A stretch of DNA of 64,000 bases from JAEKNW01 sp963677815 (GCA_963677815.1 OY782499.1:186001-250000), one strand, 5' to 3'. Positions 41,257 through 52,480 are shown, numbered from the stretch's first letter. Notes: generated by a model not told the origin, from the sequence alone. Made by a program: numbers and translations.

Positions 41257-44200
41257 TTATTGTCTTCTAAATCCTTTAGCAGCTAATTCTGGAGCACCAC
41301 TATTAGATCCTTTTACTCTGAAGAATTTCATTGAATCACTTGCAGTAATTGTAGTTGTTAAGCCTTCAACATTTTCTACAAATACATATTCACCATCAGG
41401 AGTATCGCACGCATATACATTATAAGAAGTAGCATTAGCAGCAGCTTCCCATGATAATGTTATTGCAGCACCATCATTAGCGATAGCGAAGTTAACAGGA
41501 ACTTCAGGGTCTGGAAGAGCAGTTTCTGCAGTATTAATTGTTAAAGTGAAATCACCATTATTACTAGAATATCCAGAAACTACGATGTAATATTCACCAG
41601 CAGGAGATACTGTTTCTAACATTTCAGACCAGGTAGCTCTATCTCTTGATTTAGCTCTATTTCCACCTGTACTTGCACTACTTTGATCATCATTATAATA
41701 CCATGCGTCACTATTAACAGTAGCTTCATCAATTTGTTGGTAAGAGTTGAATACCCATAGTTTGGTATCCCAAGATGTACCATCTAAAGAAATACTCATC
41801 AACTTGTCAGTTGGAAGGGTCAATTTATAAACAACAGATTGAGATGTACAGAAATCATAACTTTCGTTATAAGGTGTAGTTGTATTGTTTTCAACTATAG
41901 TTTCAGCTAAAGTAAGAGTGATAGGGTCATTATGATCATCACCTTGAGGTAAAACAAAACCTTCACCACTTAAAGCAACTTCATTAACACCTCTGTTATT
42001 ACTAGTGTTTTTAGCAGCAGTATTAACTCTAAATGTTCTATTTAGATCATCAGTAATTTGAAGAGTAGCTACTCTTGAACCTTCAGCACTTGGAGTAAAA
42101 TCAAGAGTAATAACTAGTGATTGGTCTTCACCAAGAGCCATAGAAGCTTCAGGATCTGTAGAATAAGCAAAGTCATCAGCATTATCACCAACGATTTCTA
42201 TAGTAGAGATATTAAGAGTTCCCACACCAATATTAGAGATAGTAACATTATCTGAAGCAGTCTGACCTACATTTACTATACCGAAATCTATTTCGGAAGC
42301 ATTTAGAGATGCTACTGGAGTAGATGCTGGTTCTCCAAAGTAGATATTATCAATATCGAACCAATAGTCATTTACACTATCATCTAACATTTCAAATCTA
42401 AAGATTACTGATTGACCTGCAAAAGCAGAAATATCAGTAGTGAATGTAGTGAAATCAGCAGTATCAGTGTGGTCAGTACCATTTACAGAAGCAATCGGAT
42501 TGAAAGTTGCTCCATTATCTGTAGATGCAGTAATAGTAAGGTAATCATGTCCATCAACTGAAGTGATACCAACAGTACCTGCTGACCAGTTTGTAAGTCT
42601 GTAATCTAGAGTAATCTCAGCTAAAGCATTAATATTATTCATAGATTGGAATTGAATATAACCATTACTAGCAGTACTATAAATGTTTTTATACATTACA
42701 TTACCAACTGTGTTATGCTGATCTGTTCCAATAATGAAATTGTGATCAGTTATTGCTTGTGGAATTGAAGTTGAACCTTCAAAATCTACCATAATTGGCA
42801 TTGGCATTGTAGGGTCAGGAACAGTAGTAAATGACCACACTTCAATACCTTCAGTAGCTTGACCAACAACATTATAAGGAACAACTTTCCAGTAGTAAGT
42901 TGTTTCATAATCTAAACCACTATAAGCATAAGAAGTAGCTGTTTGATCCACAGGTGTCATACCAGCAAATGTTTGGTCTGTTGAGAAATAAACATAATAT
43001 CCTGTAGCACCTGTAGCAGTTTGCCATGTTAAGTTACCATTAAGGGCAATATCACTAGCTTCATTAGCAGGAGCAGTATAAGTAACAGCATCAGGAGCTT
43101 GACCAACTGTAGTAAATGTCCAAGTTGCTACTAATGTATCTGTAGTTTCACCAGTGTAGTTGCGATTTATAACTTTCCAAGCGTATTCTGTGCTTGGATC
43201 TAAATTGGTAACAGCATATTCTTCAACAGCAGCTACATCATCAAGAACAAGAGCCATTTCTCTTGCACCTGTAGTACCGAAATATAAGTCTATAGTTTCA
43301 GTATAATCAGCATTAGTCCATTCTAATGTTAAAGCAGTTGCTTGATCAATAGCTTGGTTAGCAGGACTTGGATTTGTTGCAGCTTCTGGAAGAGGTAATG
43401 CATCAGCTGTTAAGTTGATTGTATAATCAACACTTTGAGGTGAAGGATAGCTAGAAATAATTAAGAAATAAGTTCCAGCTGGAATCATCTCATTTGTATA
43501 AGTTAAGGTATTTCCTGAAGAAGACTTAGTTAAAAGAACTTCAGCAGGAGTATCTACATTAGGTTCATTTTCAAGGATAAAAGCACCCATCCAAGAACCT
43601 GTTGTAGTGATAGTACCATTAAGTAACATTGTATTTGCTAAGGTAAACTGATAAACTACATCATCACCATTCATATATGATGAAGTTGGAGTAATCCAAG
43701 TTGATGAATAATCATCACTATAGTCTGCAGTATTACCAGTAATTTCTTCAGCAGGGAAGGTTAAAAGAAGAGGATTAGCACAGGTAGAACCTTGTGGAAT
43801 CGGAATACCTGTTCCAGTAAGAGCAACTTCATGATTAATTGGCACGAAAGGATTACTTGGATCAGATTCTTTTACAACTAGATTACCTGCATAAATCATT
43901 TCAGCTTGTGGGGTAAAAGTTACCTCAACATCAAATGATGAACCCACTTCTAAAGTATATGGGGTCACGATTGCTGTATCATAAGAGTATCCAGCAGGAG
44001 TTTCAAATTCTGTAATAGTAGCTGCAATTGATCCATTATTTGAAACAGTAAATGTTTGACTTGCTTCAGTAGCTAGGAAAACTTCACCAAAATCATGAGA
44101 ATCAGGAGAAACTTGAACTAAAGTTCCTTGAGGAATCTCTTCTAAAGTCAAATCATCAATATAAACATATTGATATGTTGAGGAGAAAGATGATTTGAAA

Positions 44201-46095
44201 GCAATTCTTTCATTAGCTCTAACAGGACTAACCATATCAATACTATATTCAGCATAAGTAGTGGTCAAATCTAGAGTATCTATGGCAGTAAAATTATCCA
44301 TAGTTTGATTGTATTTACCAAGTATTAATGTTGGAGTACCTGATCTTTTTGCCCAGAATCTAAGTCTATAAGCATCCATATCTGGAACAACTACTGGAGA
44401 TATTAATTCTGCAGTAGCAGAAGTATCATTATAATTATAGACTCTATAAGAATATGTACCAGCATGAGCTGAGTAAGATGAAGAATATCTTCCAGCAGTT
44501 GCTGAAGAAGATGTTGAGGTTAAGTTACTTGTCCAACCTAAGAATCCTTCTTCAGTTTCGAAGTCTTGAGTATAAGGAATATTAATTTCATAGATATTAG
44601 TATCAATACCATTACCTGAAAGAGCTATTTCATATACTTCTCTTGTTAAATCATCTGTGATTTGAAGAGTAGCACTTTTCTCGCCAGCACTTGTAGGATT
44701 GAAAGTAACTTCAATTAATAAGTCTTCTGTAGCAGCAAGAGCGTAATCTTCACTATCTGTATAGCTAAATTGATCAGCATCAGTACCAGTTATTGAAATA
44801 TCAGTAATATTAAGTGTTCCACCACCAATATTTTGGATTGATACTATTTCAGAATCTGAAGCTTCATTTAAAGAAACTGTACCAAAAGCGATTGGGTCTG
44901 TGTTGATTTCTACGATTGGTGTAGCAGGAATTTCTTCCACGGTAACATTATCAATATAAACTGAATAACCATCATCGTCGATCATTCTGAAAGCAATAGC
45001 TTGATTTCCACTATAACCTTCTAAGCTGATTATTTGTTCTGTCCATGCTGAAGGCATATTTGTTCCAGCTACATAAGATGCTATTTCAGTTGAAAAATCA
45101 CTAGCACCTGTATAAGCATCTGCAATTTGTAATTGTAAATCAGTTCCTGCAGAAGTAGATCCTTTTAGCCAGAATTTTAGTCTGTATGAAGTTGAGGCAT
45201 CTAAATCAAAAATTGGAGTGATTAGTAATTGTTCTCCACCTGCTGATGCCCAAGGACCTCTTGCACAAGCTAAACCACTTTGTGGAGATGTTGTATATCT
45301 TAACCATACATTGCTACCAGAAACAGAGATTTGTCCCCATCCGGCAGGAGCTGCAGGACTACCTATCCAAGTATCTTCAAATCCTTCATTGTATGGGAAT
45401 TCTGTAATAGCACCAAATTCTGTAGTAAAAGAACTTACATCACTTGACATTTCTATTGCAGTAGGACCTACAGCTACAACTTTCCAGAAGTAGCTAGTGC
45501 CATTGTTTAATGAACTTGTGTATGGAGAAGTAGCAGGATTTACGATAAGAGCATCAGTAAACTCAGCATTATCAGCAAGATATAATACAGCATAATCTGT
45601 AATTTCATCAGTTGTCCATTCTAAATTTGCATTAATAGCAACATTGATTGCACCATTTTCAGGTGAGACTAAAAGAGGAGCATCTGGTGTGCCTGCTGGT
45701 GGATTGTAGAATACATCTACACTTAGTACTAGTGTGCTTGAATCACCATAATTATCCAAATCCTCTGTAGTAGCTGTAACAGTGAGACCATTAGGTCCTA
45801 GAGTATTTAAATCAGAATAGCTTTGAGCTGATAACCAGCCAACTGAAGGATAATCTGTTCCATTTATATTTAAATGAATATCATACCAGTTGCCTATATA
45901 TGATTCTGTACCAAAAGAAGTTGTAATTTGAATATCTGTAATTTCTGAGCCTTCAGGAATTCCAGTTGTTGTTATTGTTGAAACTACAGGATCTTCATCT
46001 GCCCCATAGTTTGAATCAGAAAAATTAATACTTTCAGCCATAATAAAGCTGAAACTTAAAACAAATAGCATTAAGGCTAATATCGTTTTTTTCAT
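41257..46095 (-). CDS. Modular FN3/choice-of-anchor surface protein A
   Basis: The start is ATG 46095 (MKKTILALMLFVLSFSF, signal peptide), with GGGAG 9 bases upstream. An upstream in-frame ATG at 46206 would add a 37-residue non-signal tail and has no RBS. The 1,612 aa protein is built from FN3 (about 140-225, 920-1100), choice-of-anchor J/cleaved-adhesin type lectin-like domains (about 230-390, 510-660, 1105-1255, with YIDN and WFDIDNIYFGE), ASH/choice-of-anchor D modules (IDFGIVNVGQTASDNV type) and pre-peptidase C-terminal-like domains. The end is an FN3 module with SMKFFRVKGSNSG and a basic FRRQ tail. No enzyme domain is visible. Likely role: adhesion or carbohydrate/protein binding at the cell surface. 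It is a close paralogue of the next gene. Confidence 0.9.
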   Translation of the reverse strand: MKKTILALMLFVLSFSFIMAESINFSDSNYGADEDPVVSTITTTGIPEGSEITDIQITTSFGTESYIGNWYDIHLNINGTDYPSVGWLSAQSYSDLNTLGPNGLTVTATTEDLDNYGDSSTLVLSVDVFYNPPAGTPDAPLLVSPENGAINVAINANLEWTTDEITDYAVLYLADNAEFTDALIVNPATSPYTSSLNNGTSYFWKVVAVGPTAIEMSSDVSSFTTEFGAITEFPYNEGFEDTWIGSPAAPAGWGQISVSGSNVWLRYTTSPQSGLACARGPWASAGGEQLLITPIFDLDASTSYRLKFWLKGSTSAGTDLQLQIADAYTGASDFSTEIASYVAGTNMPSAWTEQIISLEGYSGNQAIAFRMIDDDGYSVYIDNVTVEEIPATPIVEINTDPIAFGTVSLNEASDSEIVSIQNIGGGTLNITDISITGTDADQFSYTDSEDYALAATEDLLIEVTFNPTSAGEKSATLQITDDLTREVYEIALSGNGIDTNIYEINIPYTQDFETEEGFLGWTSNLTSTSSSATAGRYSSSYSAHAGTYSYRVYNYNDTSATAELISPVVVPDMDAYRLRFWAKRSGTPTLILGKYNQTMDNFTAIDTLDLTTTYAEYSIDMVSPVRANERIAFKSSFSSTYQYVYIDDLTLEEIPQGTLVQVSPDSHDFGEVFLATEASQTFTVSNNGSIAATITEFETPAGYSYDTAIVTPYTLEVGSSFDVEVTFTPQAEMIYAGNLVVKESDPSNPFVPINHEVALTGTGIPIPQGSTCANPLLLTFPAEEITGNTADYSDDYSSTWITPTSSYMNGDDVVYQFTLANTMLLNGTITTTGSWMGAFILENEPNVDTPAEVLLTKSSSGNTLTYTNEMIPAGTYFLIISSYPSPQSVDYTINLTADALPLPEAATNPSPANQAIDQATALTLEWTNADYTETIDLYFGTTGAREMALVLDDVAAVEEYAVTNLDPSTEYAWKVINRNYTGETTDTLVATWTFTTVGQAPDAVTYTAPANEASDIALNGNLTWQTATGATGYYVYFSTDQTFAGMTPVDQTATSYAYSGLDYETTYYWKVVPYNVVGQATEGIEVWSFTTVPDPTMPMPIMVDFEGSTSIPQAITDHNFIIGTDQHNTVGNVMYKNIYSTASNGYIQFQSMNNINALAEITLDYRLTNWSAGTVGITSVDGHDYLTITASTDNGATFNPIASVNGTDHTDTADFTTFTTDISAFAGQSVIFRFEMLDDSVNDYWFDIDNIYFGEPASTPVASLNASEIDFGIVNVGQTASDNVTISNIGVGTLNISTIEIVGDNADDFAYSTDPEASMALGEDQSLVITLDFTPSAEGSRVATLQITDDLNRTFRVNTAAKNTSNNRGVNEVALSGEGFVLPQGDDHNDPITLTLAETIVENNTTTPYNESYDFCTSQSVVYKLTLPTDKLMSISLDGTSWDTKLWVFNSYQQIDEATVNSDAWYYNDDQSSASTGGNRAKSRDRATWSEMLETVSPAGEYYIVVSGYSSNNGDFTLTINTAETALPDPEVPVNFAIANDGAAITLSWEAAANATSYNVYACDTPDGEYVFVENVEGLTTTITASDSMKFFRVKGSNSGAPELAAKGFRRQ

Positions 46096-46271
46096 ATTTT
46101 CTCCCTTAATTAATGTGCGTTTTACACTCAAATTTGCATAAAACACTGTTGTTTGTAATTTGCTAGTAAATCTGAGGGGGATTGTGTAGTGTGCGTGGTG
46201 ATGCATTTTAATGGTGCAAGCCCCTACAGCCCTAACTCATTACAATGTAATTATTTATAAAATACATGTTA

Positions 46272-46299
46272 TTTTTATATATTATGAAATCTTTGTCAA
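46272..46299 (-). promoter_or_regulatory. Putative promoter of surface protein A
   Basis: Minus strand: TTGACA (46294-46299), 14-16 base spacer, TATAAA/TAAAAA at 46272-46279. It implies a leader of about 170 nt containing a TCACCAC motif at 46195-46201. Confidence 0.45.
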
Positions 46300-46310
46300 T
46301 CTTTTTTTTA

Positions 46311-46500
46311 TTAATTATTTGTTTTAACTGGGAGAGCTGGCATCCCTGCCGGCTTCTTAACTGGGAAGGCGGGATTCCAGCCCGCCTCCAGCACTAAAAG
46401 TGCTGGAATTATTAAGATTACCCAGCACTTAATGCTGGGTGCGGGCTGGAATCCCGCTTTCCCAGTTAGTGCGGGTAAGATACCCGCCTTCCCAGTTACT
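46311..46500. repeat. Palindromic repeat cluster between the two paralogous surface genes
   Basis: Three AACTGGGA...TCCCAGTT-bounded units: AGCTGGCATCCCTGCCGGCT, GGCGGGATTCCAGCCCGCC, and TGCGGGCTGGAATCCCGC. Between them are CCAGCACT/AAGTGCTGG and CCAGCACTTAATGCTGG palindromes. A short minus-strand frame across it is just translated repeat. Confidence 0.85.
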
Positions 46501-46501
46501 G

Positions 46502-46532
46502 AAAAAAGCCCCTGCTTTTCAGCAGGGGCCTT
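46502..46532 (-). terminator. Intrinsic terminator of surface protein B
   Basis: GCCCCTGC (46508-46515) pairs with GCAGGGGC (46522-46529). On the minus strand it is followed by TTTTTTC. It is nearly identical to the terminator at 41202-41235. Confidence 0.9.
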
Positions 46533-46555
46533 CATTAATTAAGGGTTAATTTATA

Positions 46556-49500
46556 TTAGTTTCTTCTACCGAATCTTTTAGCAGGGCTAATAGTATCAGT
46601 TGAAGCTTTAACGCTATAGAATTTCATCATATCAGTAGCAGTGAAGGTATGAGTTAAACCATCAACAGCTTCGATGAATACAAATTCACCATCAGGTGTA
46701 TCACAACCGTAGATATTATAGGAGTTTGCATTAGCAGCGGCATCCCAAGTCAAGGTTATAGAAGCACCATCATTAGCGATAGCGAAGTTAACTGGTACAT
46801 CAGGATCTGTTACTGCAGGTTCGCCGAAGTAGATATTATCAATATCGAACCAATAGTCATTTACCTCATCATCAGTCATTTCAAATCTGAAGATTACTGA
46901 TTGACCAGCATAAGCAGAGATATCAGCAGTGAATGTTGCGAATTCAGCTGAATCTACATGATCAGTACCATTAACTGCATCAACTGGGTCAAATGTAGCT
47001 CCATTATCTGTTGAAGCATAAATATTTAAGTATTCATGTCCTTCAACTGAAGTGATACCGACAGTACCAGCTGACCAGTTTGTCATTCTGTAATCTAATG
47101 AAATTACTGAAGTAGCAGTAATGCCATTCATTGCTTGGAACTGAATATATCCATTTGATGAAGAGCTATAGATATTCTTATACATAACATTACCTACTGT
47201 ATTATGTACATTAGTTCCTATTGAGAAGTTTTCAGAAGTAATAGCTGCAGGATTAGCAGTTGTTCCTTCGAAGTCGATTGTTACAGGCATTGGCATTGTT
47301 GGGTCAGGAATTGTAGTAAATGACCATACTACAATACCTTCAGTAGCTTGACCAACAACATTGTAAGGAATAACTTTCCAATAGTAAGTTGTTTCGTAGT
47401 CTAAACCACTAAATGCATAGCTAGTTCCAGCTTGATCTTCAGGAGTTACACCAGCAAATGTTTCATCTGTTGAGAAATAAACATAATAGCCGTTAGCACC
47501 TGTTCCAGCTTGCCATGTTAAGTTACCACTAAGAGCAACGTCTGTTGCAGTGTCAACAGGAGCTGTATATGTTACAGCTTCAGGAGCAGAACCAACAGTT
47601 GTGAATGTCCAAGTTACAACAGAATCAGCAATTGTTTCTCCAGTATAGTTACGGCAAACAACTTTCCAGCTATACTCTGTATTAGCATCAAGATCAGTAA
47701 CAGCATATTCTTCAACAGCAGCTACATCATCAAGAACAAGAGCCATTTCTCTAGCACCTGTAGTACCGAAATATAAGTCTATAGTTTCAGTATAATCAGC
47801 ATTAGTCCATTCTAATGTTAAAGCAGTTGCTTGATCAATAGCTTGGTTAGCAGGACTTGGATTTGTTGCAGCTTCTGGAATAGGTAATGCATCAGCTGTT
47901 AAGTTGATTGTATAATCAACACTTTGAGGTGAAGGATAGCTAGAAATAATTAAGAAATAAGTTCCAGCTGGAATCATCTCATTTGTATAAGTTAAGGTAT
48001 TTCCTGAAGAAGACTTAGTTAAAAGAACTTCAGCAGGAGTATCTACATTAGGTTCATTTTCAAGGATAAAAGCACCCATCCAAGAACCTGTTGTAGTAAT
48101 AGTACCATTAAGTAACATTGTATTTGCTAAGGTAAATTGATAAACAACATCATCACCGTTCAAATATGATGAAGATGGACTAATCCAAGTTGATGAATAG
48201 TCATCTAAGAAGTCAACAGTATTACCTGTAACATCAACAGCAGGGAAAGTTAATGGTAAAGGATCACTACAAGTAGAACCTTGTGGTGGTAACCAACCTG
48301 TACCTGTAAGAGCTACTTCATTAACAGCTCTTGATGTATTTGCAGCTTTAGATGAATAAGAAACTCTTACATTTCTAGCTAAATCATCAGTGATTGCTAA
48401 AGTAGCTTCTTTTAAACCTAAGGCATCAGGAGTAAAGGTAACTGTAATAGCTAATGATTCACCATTTTCCAGAGCCATATCAGGTGTTTCTTCAACATAT
48501 TCCCAAGCGAAAAGACCAGCATCAGTACCTGTAATTCCAACATTAGAAATGTTAAGAGTTCCAGGACCAACATTAGTAATTGTAACTTCTTCAGCTACTG
48601 ATGTAGTTGCAACTTCAATTTCTCCGAAATCAATCGCATTTGTGCTCAATTCAGCTACAGGAACAAGTGGAGTTGCTTCGAAAGTTATGTTATCTAAATA
48701 TACATAATCATAAGTAGTAGCAAATACAGGAATGAAAGCAAATCTTTCATTACCAGTAGTTGTTCCTTCAAATTCGATAGTTGTTTGCTCATAAGTTAAT
48801 GGAACAGCAAAAGTATCTATTGCTGTTAATATAGTCATATCACTATCCCATTTTGCTAGGATAATTTCTGAATCTATTGTACCTTTTGTCCAGAATCTTA
48901 ATCTGTATCCGTCCATATCAGGAACAAGGTTTGGTGCAATTAATTGTAGATTTGCAGTAAGGTCTCCTGAGTTATAGAATTGGATAGCTGTTGAACCATC
49001 TTGAACATTTGTTGTACTGGTATTCAATGTTATTCCAGCATAATCTGGTGATGTTGTTTCAATGATTGTTGACCAACCTAAAAGAGAGCCTTCAAAAGAT
49101 TCATTCCATGGTAGGTCAGTAGCATAGATGTTAGTATCAACTGAGTTACCAACTAGTTCTACAACATTAACTACACGAGCTTGGTCATCAGTAATTTCTA
49201 ATTGTGCTGTATGGTCACCTTCATTATTTGGTGAATAAACAACTCCAACTGAAATGTTTTCTGTGATTTCAAGACTTGCAGGATAAGTATTATTATCTGT
49301 TAGAATAAACTGATCAGCATTTGTACCAACAATTTCTATATTAGTAATACCTAGTGTTCCTAAACCAAGATTTGAAATAGTCAAAGTTTGAGAATCACTA
49401 TCAGTGCCCATTATTTGATCTGTAAATGTTAATGTATCAGCACTTACGGTGAAAACAGGATCAGCTGAAACTTCTTCGTATGTAAATCCTGAAACAGGTC

Positions 49501-52480
49501 TGAAAGCTTTAAGAGTACCTGAAGGTACAGAAGTTGGGAATGTAGTAACATAATTTGTTCCATCACTTCTAACAGTCAGAGATTTGTTATCAGCTAGAGA
49601 ATAGTTATAGAATTCATCTGAACTTGAGTGAAAACCAGACTCGGTTGCAAAGAATAATACTAATAAGTTATCAGTATTGTTATATACGAATGGAGTAGCA
49701 AGGTCTATAGTCACAATTGGATTTGTTGTATCAACAGTCATAGTTCCACTATAAACATGAGTAAAACCATCAAGTTCCCAATCATATGTATCAGCAAAAC
49801 TATCTTTAGTAGTATGTTTCATATAAACTTCAATAGTTTCTGACCATGCTGAGTTGTTATTATAAAGATAAGAGATTGAAGAAATAGCTGAATCATCTAT
49901 GTCAAGCTCTTCTTGAAGATAGATATTTTGAGTCATTGTGTAACCATAATATGGTTCCATTGGCATACCGTGGTTAACACTTCTAACTCCATCAAATACT
50001 AAATCAGCATCTGGGAATGGTGAAAGACCAGTTGTAAATGACCAGACCACAATACCTTCAGTTGGTTGACCTACTACATTATAAGGCACAACTTTCCAGT
50101 AGTATGTAGTATCATAATCACCAGAGTAAGCATAAGTTGTTTCTGCTTGGTCTACAGGAGTAACACCAGCGAAAGTCTCGTCAGTTGAGAAATATACATA
50201 ATAACCATCTGCACCTGTGGCAGCATTCCATGTTAAGTTACCATTTAAAGCTTGATCAGTGGCTTGGTCAGCTGGAGCTGTATAAGTTGTAGCTTCTGGA
50301 GCTGTACCTACAGTGTTAAAGGACCAAGTTTCAACTGAATCAGCAGGAGTTTCACCCATATAGTTACGATTTACTATTTTCCATTCATACTCAGTAAGAG
50401 TTAATAAACCTGTAACCTGATATTCATCTACCACTGGAATATCATTTTCAACCATGACCATTGAACCAGCTTCACCAAAATAAATATCTATTGTTTCAGT
50501 GTAATCAACATTGTCCCAAGTCAAAGTAAGAGTAGAAGGTTGATCTACTGCATCATCAGCTGGGAATGGGTTTGTTGCACCATCAGTTGGAGCAGGAATA
50601 GATTCAGAATTGATAGTCATAATAAATTCACCTGAATTTGTATTGTAACCAGAAACAACTATATAGTAATCACCAGCTAAAGCAAATGAAGGATTCATTT
50701 TTGACCATACTGCTCTATCTCTTGCTTTTTCTCCATCATTGAATCTACTTCCACCTGTACCAGCACTTGATTCATCATCATTATAGTACCAAGCATCAGT
50801 GTTTTGAGTAGCATTATCAATTTGTTCGAATGAATTGAATACCCAAAGTTTGGTATCCCAAGTAGTTCCTTCTAAAGAAATATCAAGAATCTTTGCTTGA
50901 GGTAAAGTAAGTTGATATACAACTGAAGGACTTGAACAGAAATCATAAGTATTGTTATAAGGTGCTGTTGTGTGTTCTTCAATAATTTCATTTGCTAATG
51001 TTAGAACAAATGGATTATTGTGATCATCACCTGTAGAATCTAAAACTTCAACAGTTAAAGCAACATCATGATTAATTGGCACAAAAGGATTTCCTGGATC
51101 AGTTTGTTTGAATCTTAAAGAAGATGTATGTGTACCAATAAGGGTTGTAAGAGGCTTCACAGCAACAGAAATTGATGCTTGTGGTTCCAAAGTTACAGGA
51201 TAAGTATTTTCATCAATTAATTGGAAATAACTTGTATTTAAAATTGAAGTTTCAGTAATTTCAGCAGAAACTCCACCAACATTTGAGATTGTTACAGTAG
51301 TAGGAGTAGCTGTTGTGTCTTGATACATCAATCCACCAAAATCAACAGTTTCTGGTATAAGATTAATAATAGCTTCAGTAGGTACCTCTTCAATATTAAC
51401 ATCATCTAAATAAATTGATCTGTAAGTTCCACCAAATCCATGCTTGAAAGAAACATGATCTTCTGCACGGTCACCTGGTAAATCAACTATATATTGAGTG
51501 TAAGTAGTTGTTAAGCTTAAAGAATCTAATCTTGTAAAAGTTGCCTCATCAGTAGCATCAGTCATAGTCCCAACATAAAGAATAGTACCAGCAGTACTTC
51601 CCTTAGCTGAGAATCTAACTCTATTACCAGCATTCTCAACTTTTGGAGTAGAACCGATAATGTCTCCTGTAGAAACTGAACTGTTATATATTTTATAAGA
51701 GTTTTCTCCACTTAAAGCATTTGAATTATCTACTTCAGCATAAGTGTAAGAATTACCTGTATTGTCTAAACTTATCCAACCAGGAGCTTGTTCTCCATCT
51801 TCGGAATTATCAAAATTCTCTAAATAAGGAACACTTGCAGTGCCATATTCAGATGTGAAAGACCAAACTGCTGTTTCTGTTTCTAAGGCAGTTGCACTTA
51901 CAGCAACAACTTTCCAATAGTAAGTTGTATTTAAAGCTAAAGTTGGACTATATGGAGATGTAGCAGGATCTACCATTATAGCATCAGTTAATTCAGCATT
52001 ATCAGCTATATATAAAACTGCGTGATCTGTGTTATCACCAGTTGTCCATTCTAAAGTTGCATCTATAGCAACGTTGACTGCACCATTTGCAGGACTAGTT
52101 AAAACTGGTATGCTTGGAGAACCAGCTTGTGGCACAGTATAAGATACATTACCTGGTGTAACTCCACCTTGACCTGATTCAGCAACAACAATACCTAATT
52201 CATTCTTAATTTGGTATTCGTTTTCAGTTGACCATGAACCAGCAGTATAGACTGTTGATAATTCATGTCCAGGTTCTATAGCAAAGGTATGTGATTCAGG
52301 ACCGTTTCCATCTTCAATTGTTAAATTCTCTAAAACAGGTGAGCCATCAACGTTGACAGTTACTGAACCACCGTTCCAGCCATCACCATAGGAATCTACT
52401 AATTCGATTGTATAATCTAAAGCAAATACACTTGTTATCATTAAAACACTTAGCAAAAGAGCTAATATAGTTTTTTTCAT
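46556..52480 (-). CDS. Modular FN3/choice-of-anchor surface protein B
   Basis: The start is ATG 52480 (MKKTILALLLSVLMITSVFA, signal peptide); the in-frame ATG at 52501 lies within the ribosome-binding region (GGGAG). 1,974 aa. After the signal comes a DSYGDGWNGGSVTV domain (about 24-120), then FN3, choice-of-anchor J, ASH/choice-of-anchor D and pre-peptidase C-like modules in a shuffled order relative to protein A. The end is an FN3 module with MMKFYSVKAS and a basic RFGRRN tail. A stretch of about 145 residues is almost identical to protein A down to synonymous sites. Exported, probably surface-bound; function unknown beyond binding/adhesion. Confidence 0.9.
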   Translation of the reverse strand: MKKTILALLLSVLMITSVFALDYTIELVDSYGDGWNGGSVTVNVDGSPVLENLTIEDGNGPESHTFAIEPGHELSTVYTAGSWSTENEYQIKNELGIVVAESGQGGVTPGNVSYTVPQAGSPSIPVLTSPANGAVNVAIDATLEWTTGDNTDHAVLYIADNAELTDAIMVDPATSPYSPTLALNTTYYWKVVAVSATALETETAVWSFTSEYGTASVPYLENFDNSEDGEQAPGWISLDNTGNSYTYAEVDNSNALSGENSYKIYNSSVSTGDIIGSTPKVENAGNRVRFSAKGSTAGTILYVGTMTDATDEATFTRLDSLSLTTTYTQYIVDLPGDRAEDHVSFKHGFGGTYRSIYLDDVNIEEVPTEAIINLIPETVDFGGLMYQDTTATPTTVTISNVGGVSAEITETSILNTSYFQLIDENTYPVTLEPQASISVAVKPLTTLIGTHTSSLRFKQTDPGNPFVPINHDVALTVEVLDSTGDDHNNPFVLTLANEIIEEHTTAPYNNTYDFCSSPSVVYQLTLPQAKILDISLEGTTWDTKLWVFNSFEQIDNATQNTDAWYYNDDESSAGTGGSRFNDGEKARDRAVWSKMNPSFALAGDYYIVVSGYNTNSGEFIMTINSESIPAPTDGATNPFPADDAVDQPSTLTLTWDNVDYTETIDIYFGEAGSMVMVENDIPVVDEYQVTGLLTLTEYEWKIVNRNYMGETPADSVETWSFNTVGTAPEATTYTAPADQATDQALNGNLTWNAATGADGYYVYFSTDETFAGVTPVDQAETTYAYSGDYDTTYYWKVVPYNVVGQPTEGIVVWSFTTGLSPFPDADLVFDGVRSVNHGMPMEPYYGYTMTQNIYLQEELDIDDSAISSISYLYNNNSAWSETIEVYMKHTTKDSFADTYDWELDGFTHVYSGTMTVDTTNPIVTIDLATPFVYNNTDNLLVLFFATESGFHSSSDEFYNYSLADNKSLTVRSDGTNYVTTFPTSVPSGTLKAFRPVSGFTYEEVSADPVFTVSADTLTFTDQIMGTDSDSQTLTISNLGLGTLGITNIEIVGTNADQFILTDNNTYPASLEITENISVGVVYSPNNEGDHTAQLEITDDQARVVNVVELVGNSVDTNIYATDLPWNESFEGSLLGWSTIIETTSPDYAGITLNTSTTNVQDGSTAIQFYNSGDLTANLQLIAPNLVPDMDGYRLRFWTKGTIDSEIILAKWDSDMTILTAIDTFAVPLTYEQTTIEFEGTTTGNERFAFIPVFATTYDYVYLDNITFEATPLVPVAELSTNAIDFGEIEVATTSVAEEVTITNVGPGTLNISNVGITGTDAGLFAWEYVEETPDMALENGESLAITVTFTPDALGLKEATLAITDDLARNVRVSYSSKAANTSRAVNEVALTGTGWLPPQGSTCSDPLPLTFPAVDVTGNTVDFLDDYSSTWISPSSSYLNGDDVVYQFTLANTMLLNGTITTTGSWMGAFILENEPNVDTPAEVLLTKSSSGNTLTYTNEMIPAGTYFLIISSYPSPQSVDYTINLTADALPIPEAATNPSPANQAIDQATALTLEWTNADYTETIDLYFGTTGAREMALVLDDVAAVEEYAVTDLDANTEYSWKVVCRNYTGETIADSVVTWTFTTVGSAPEAVTYTAPVDTATDVALSGNLTWQAGTGANGYYVYFSTDETFAGVTPEDQAGTSYAFSGLDYETTYYWKVIPYNVVGQATEGIVVWSFTTIPDPTMPMPVTIDFEGTTANPAAITSENFSIGTNVHNTVGNVMYKNIYSSSSNGYIQFQAMNGITATSVISLDYRMTNWSAGTVGITSVEGHEYLNIYASTDNGATFDPVDAVNGTDHVDSAEFATFTADISAYAGQSVIFRFEMTDDEVNDYWFDIDNIYFGEPAVTDPDVPVNFAIANDGASITLTWDAAANANSYNIYGCDTPDGEFVFIEAVDGLTHTFTATDMMKFYSVKASTDTISPAKRFGRRN

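Noticed and set aside
46096..46206. Upstream start at 46206 for surface protein A
   Set aside because: The 37 extra residues precede a perfect signal peptide and have no RBS; ATG 46095 has GGGAG.
46311..46535. Protein-coding frame on the minus strand (74 aa)
   Set aside because: It is translated palindromic repeat and terminator sequence (GILPAL/GWNPAFPV phrases), without an RBS. The same applies to frames at 53235-53447, 54154-54396 and 24001-24356.
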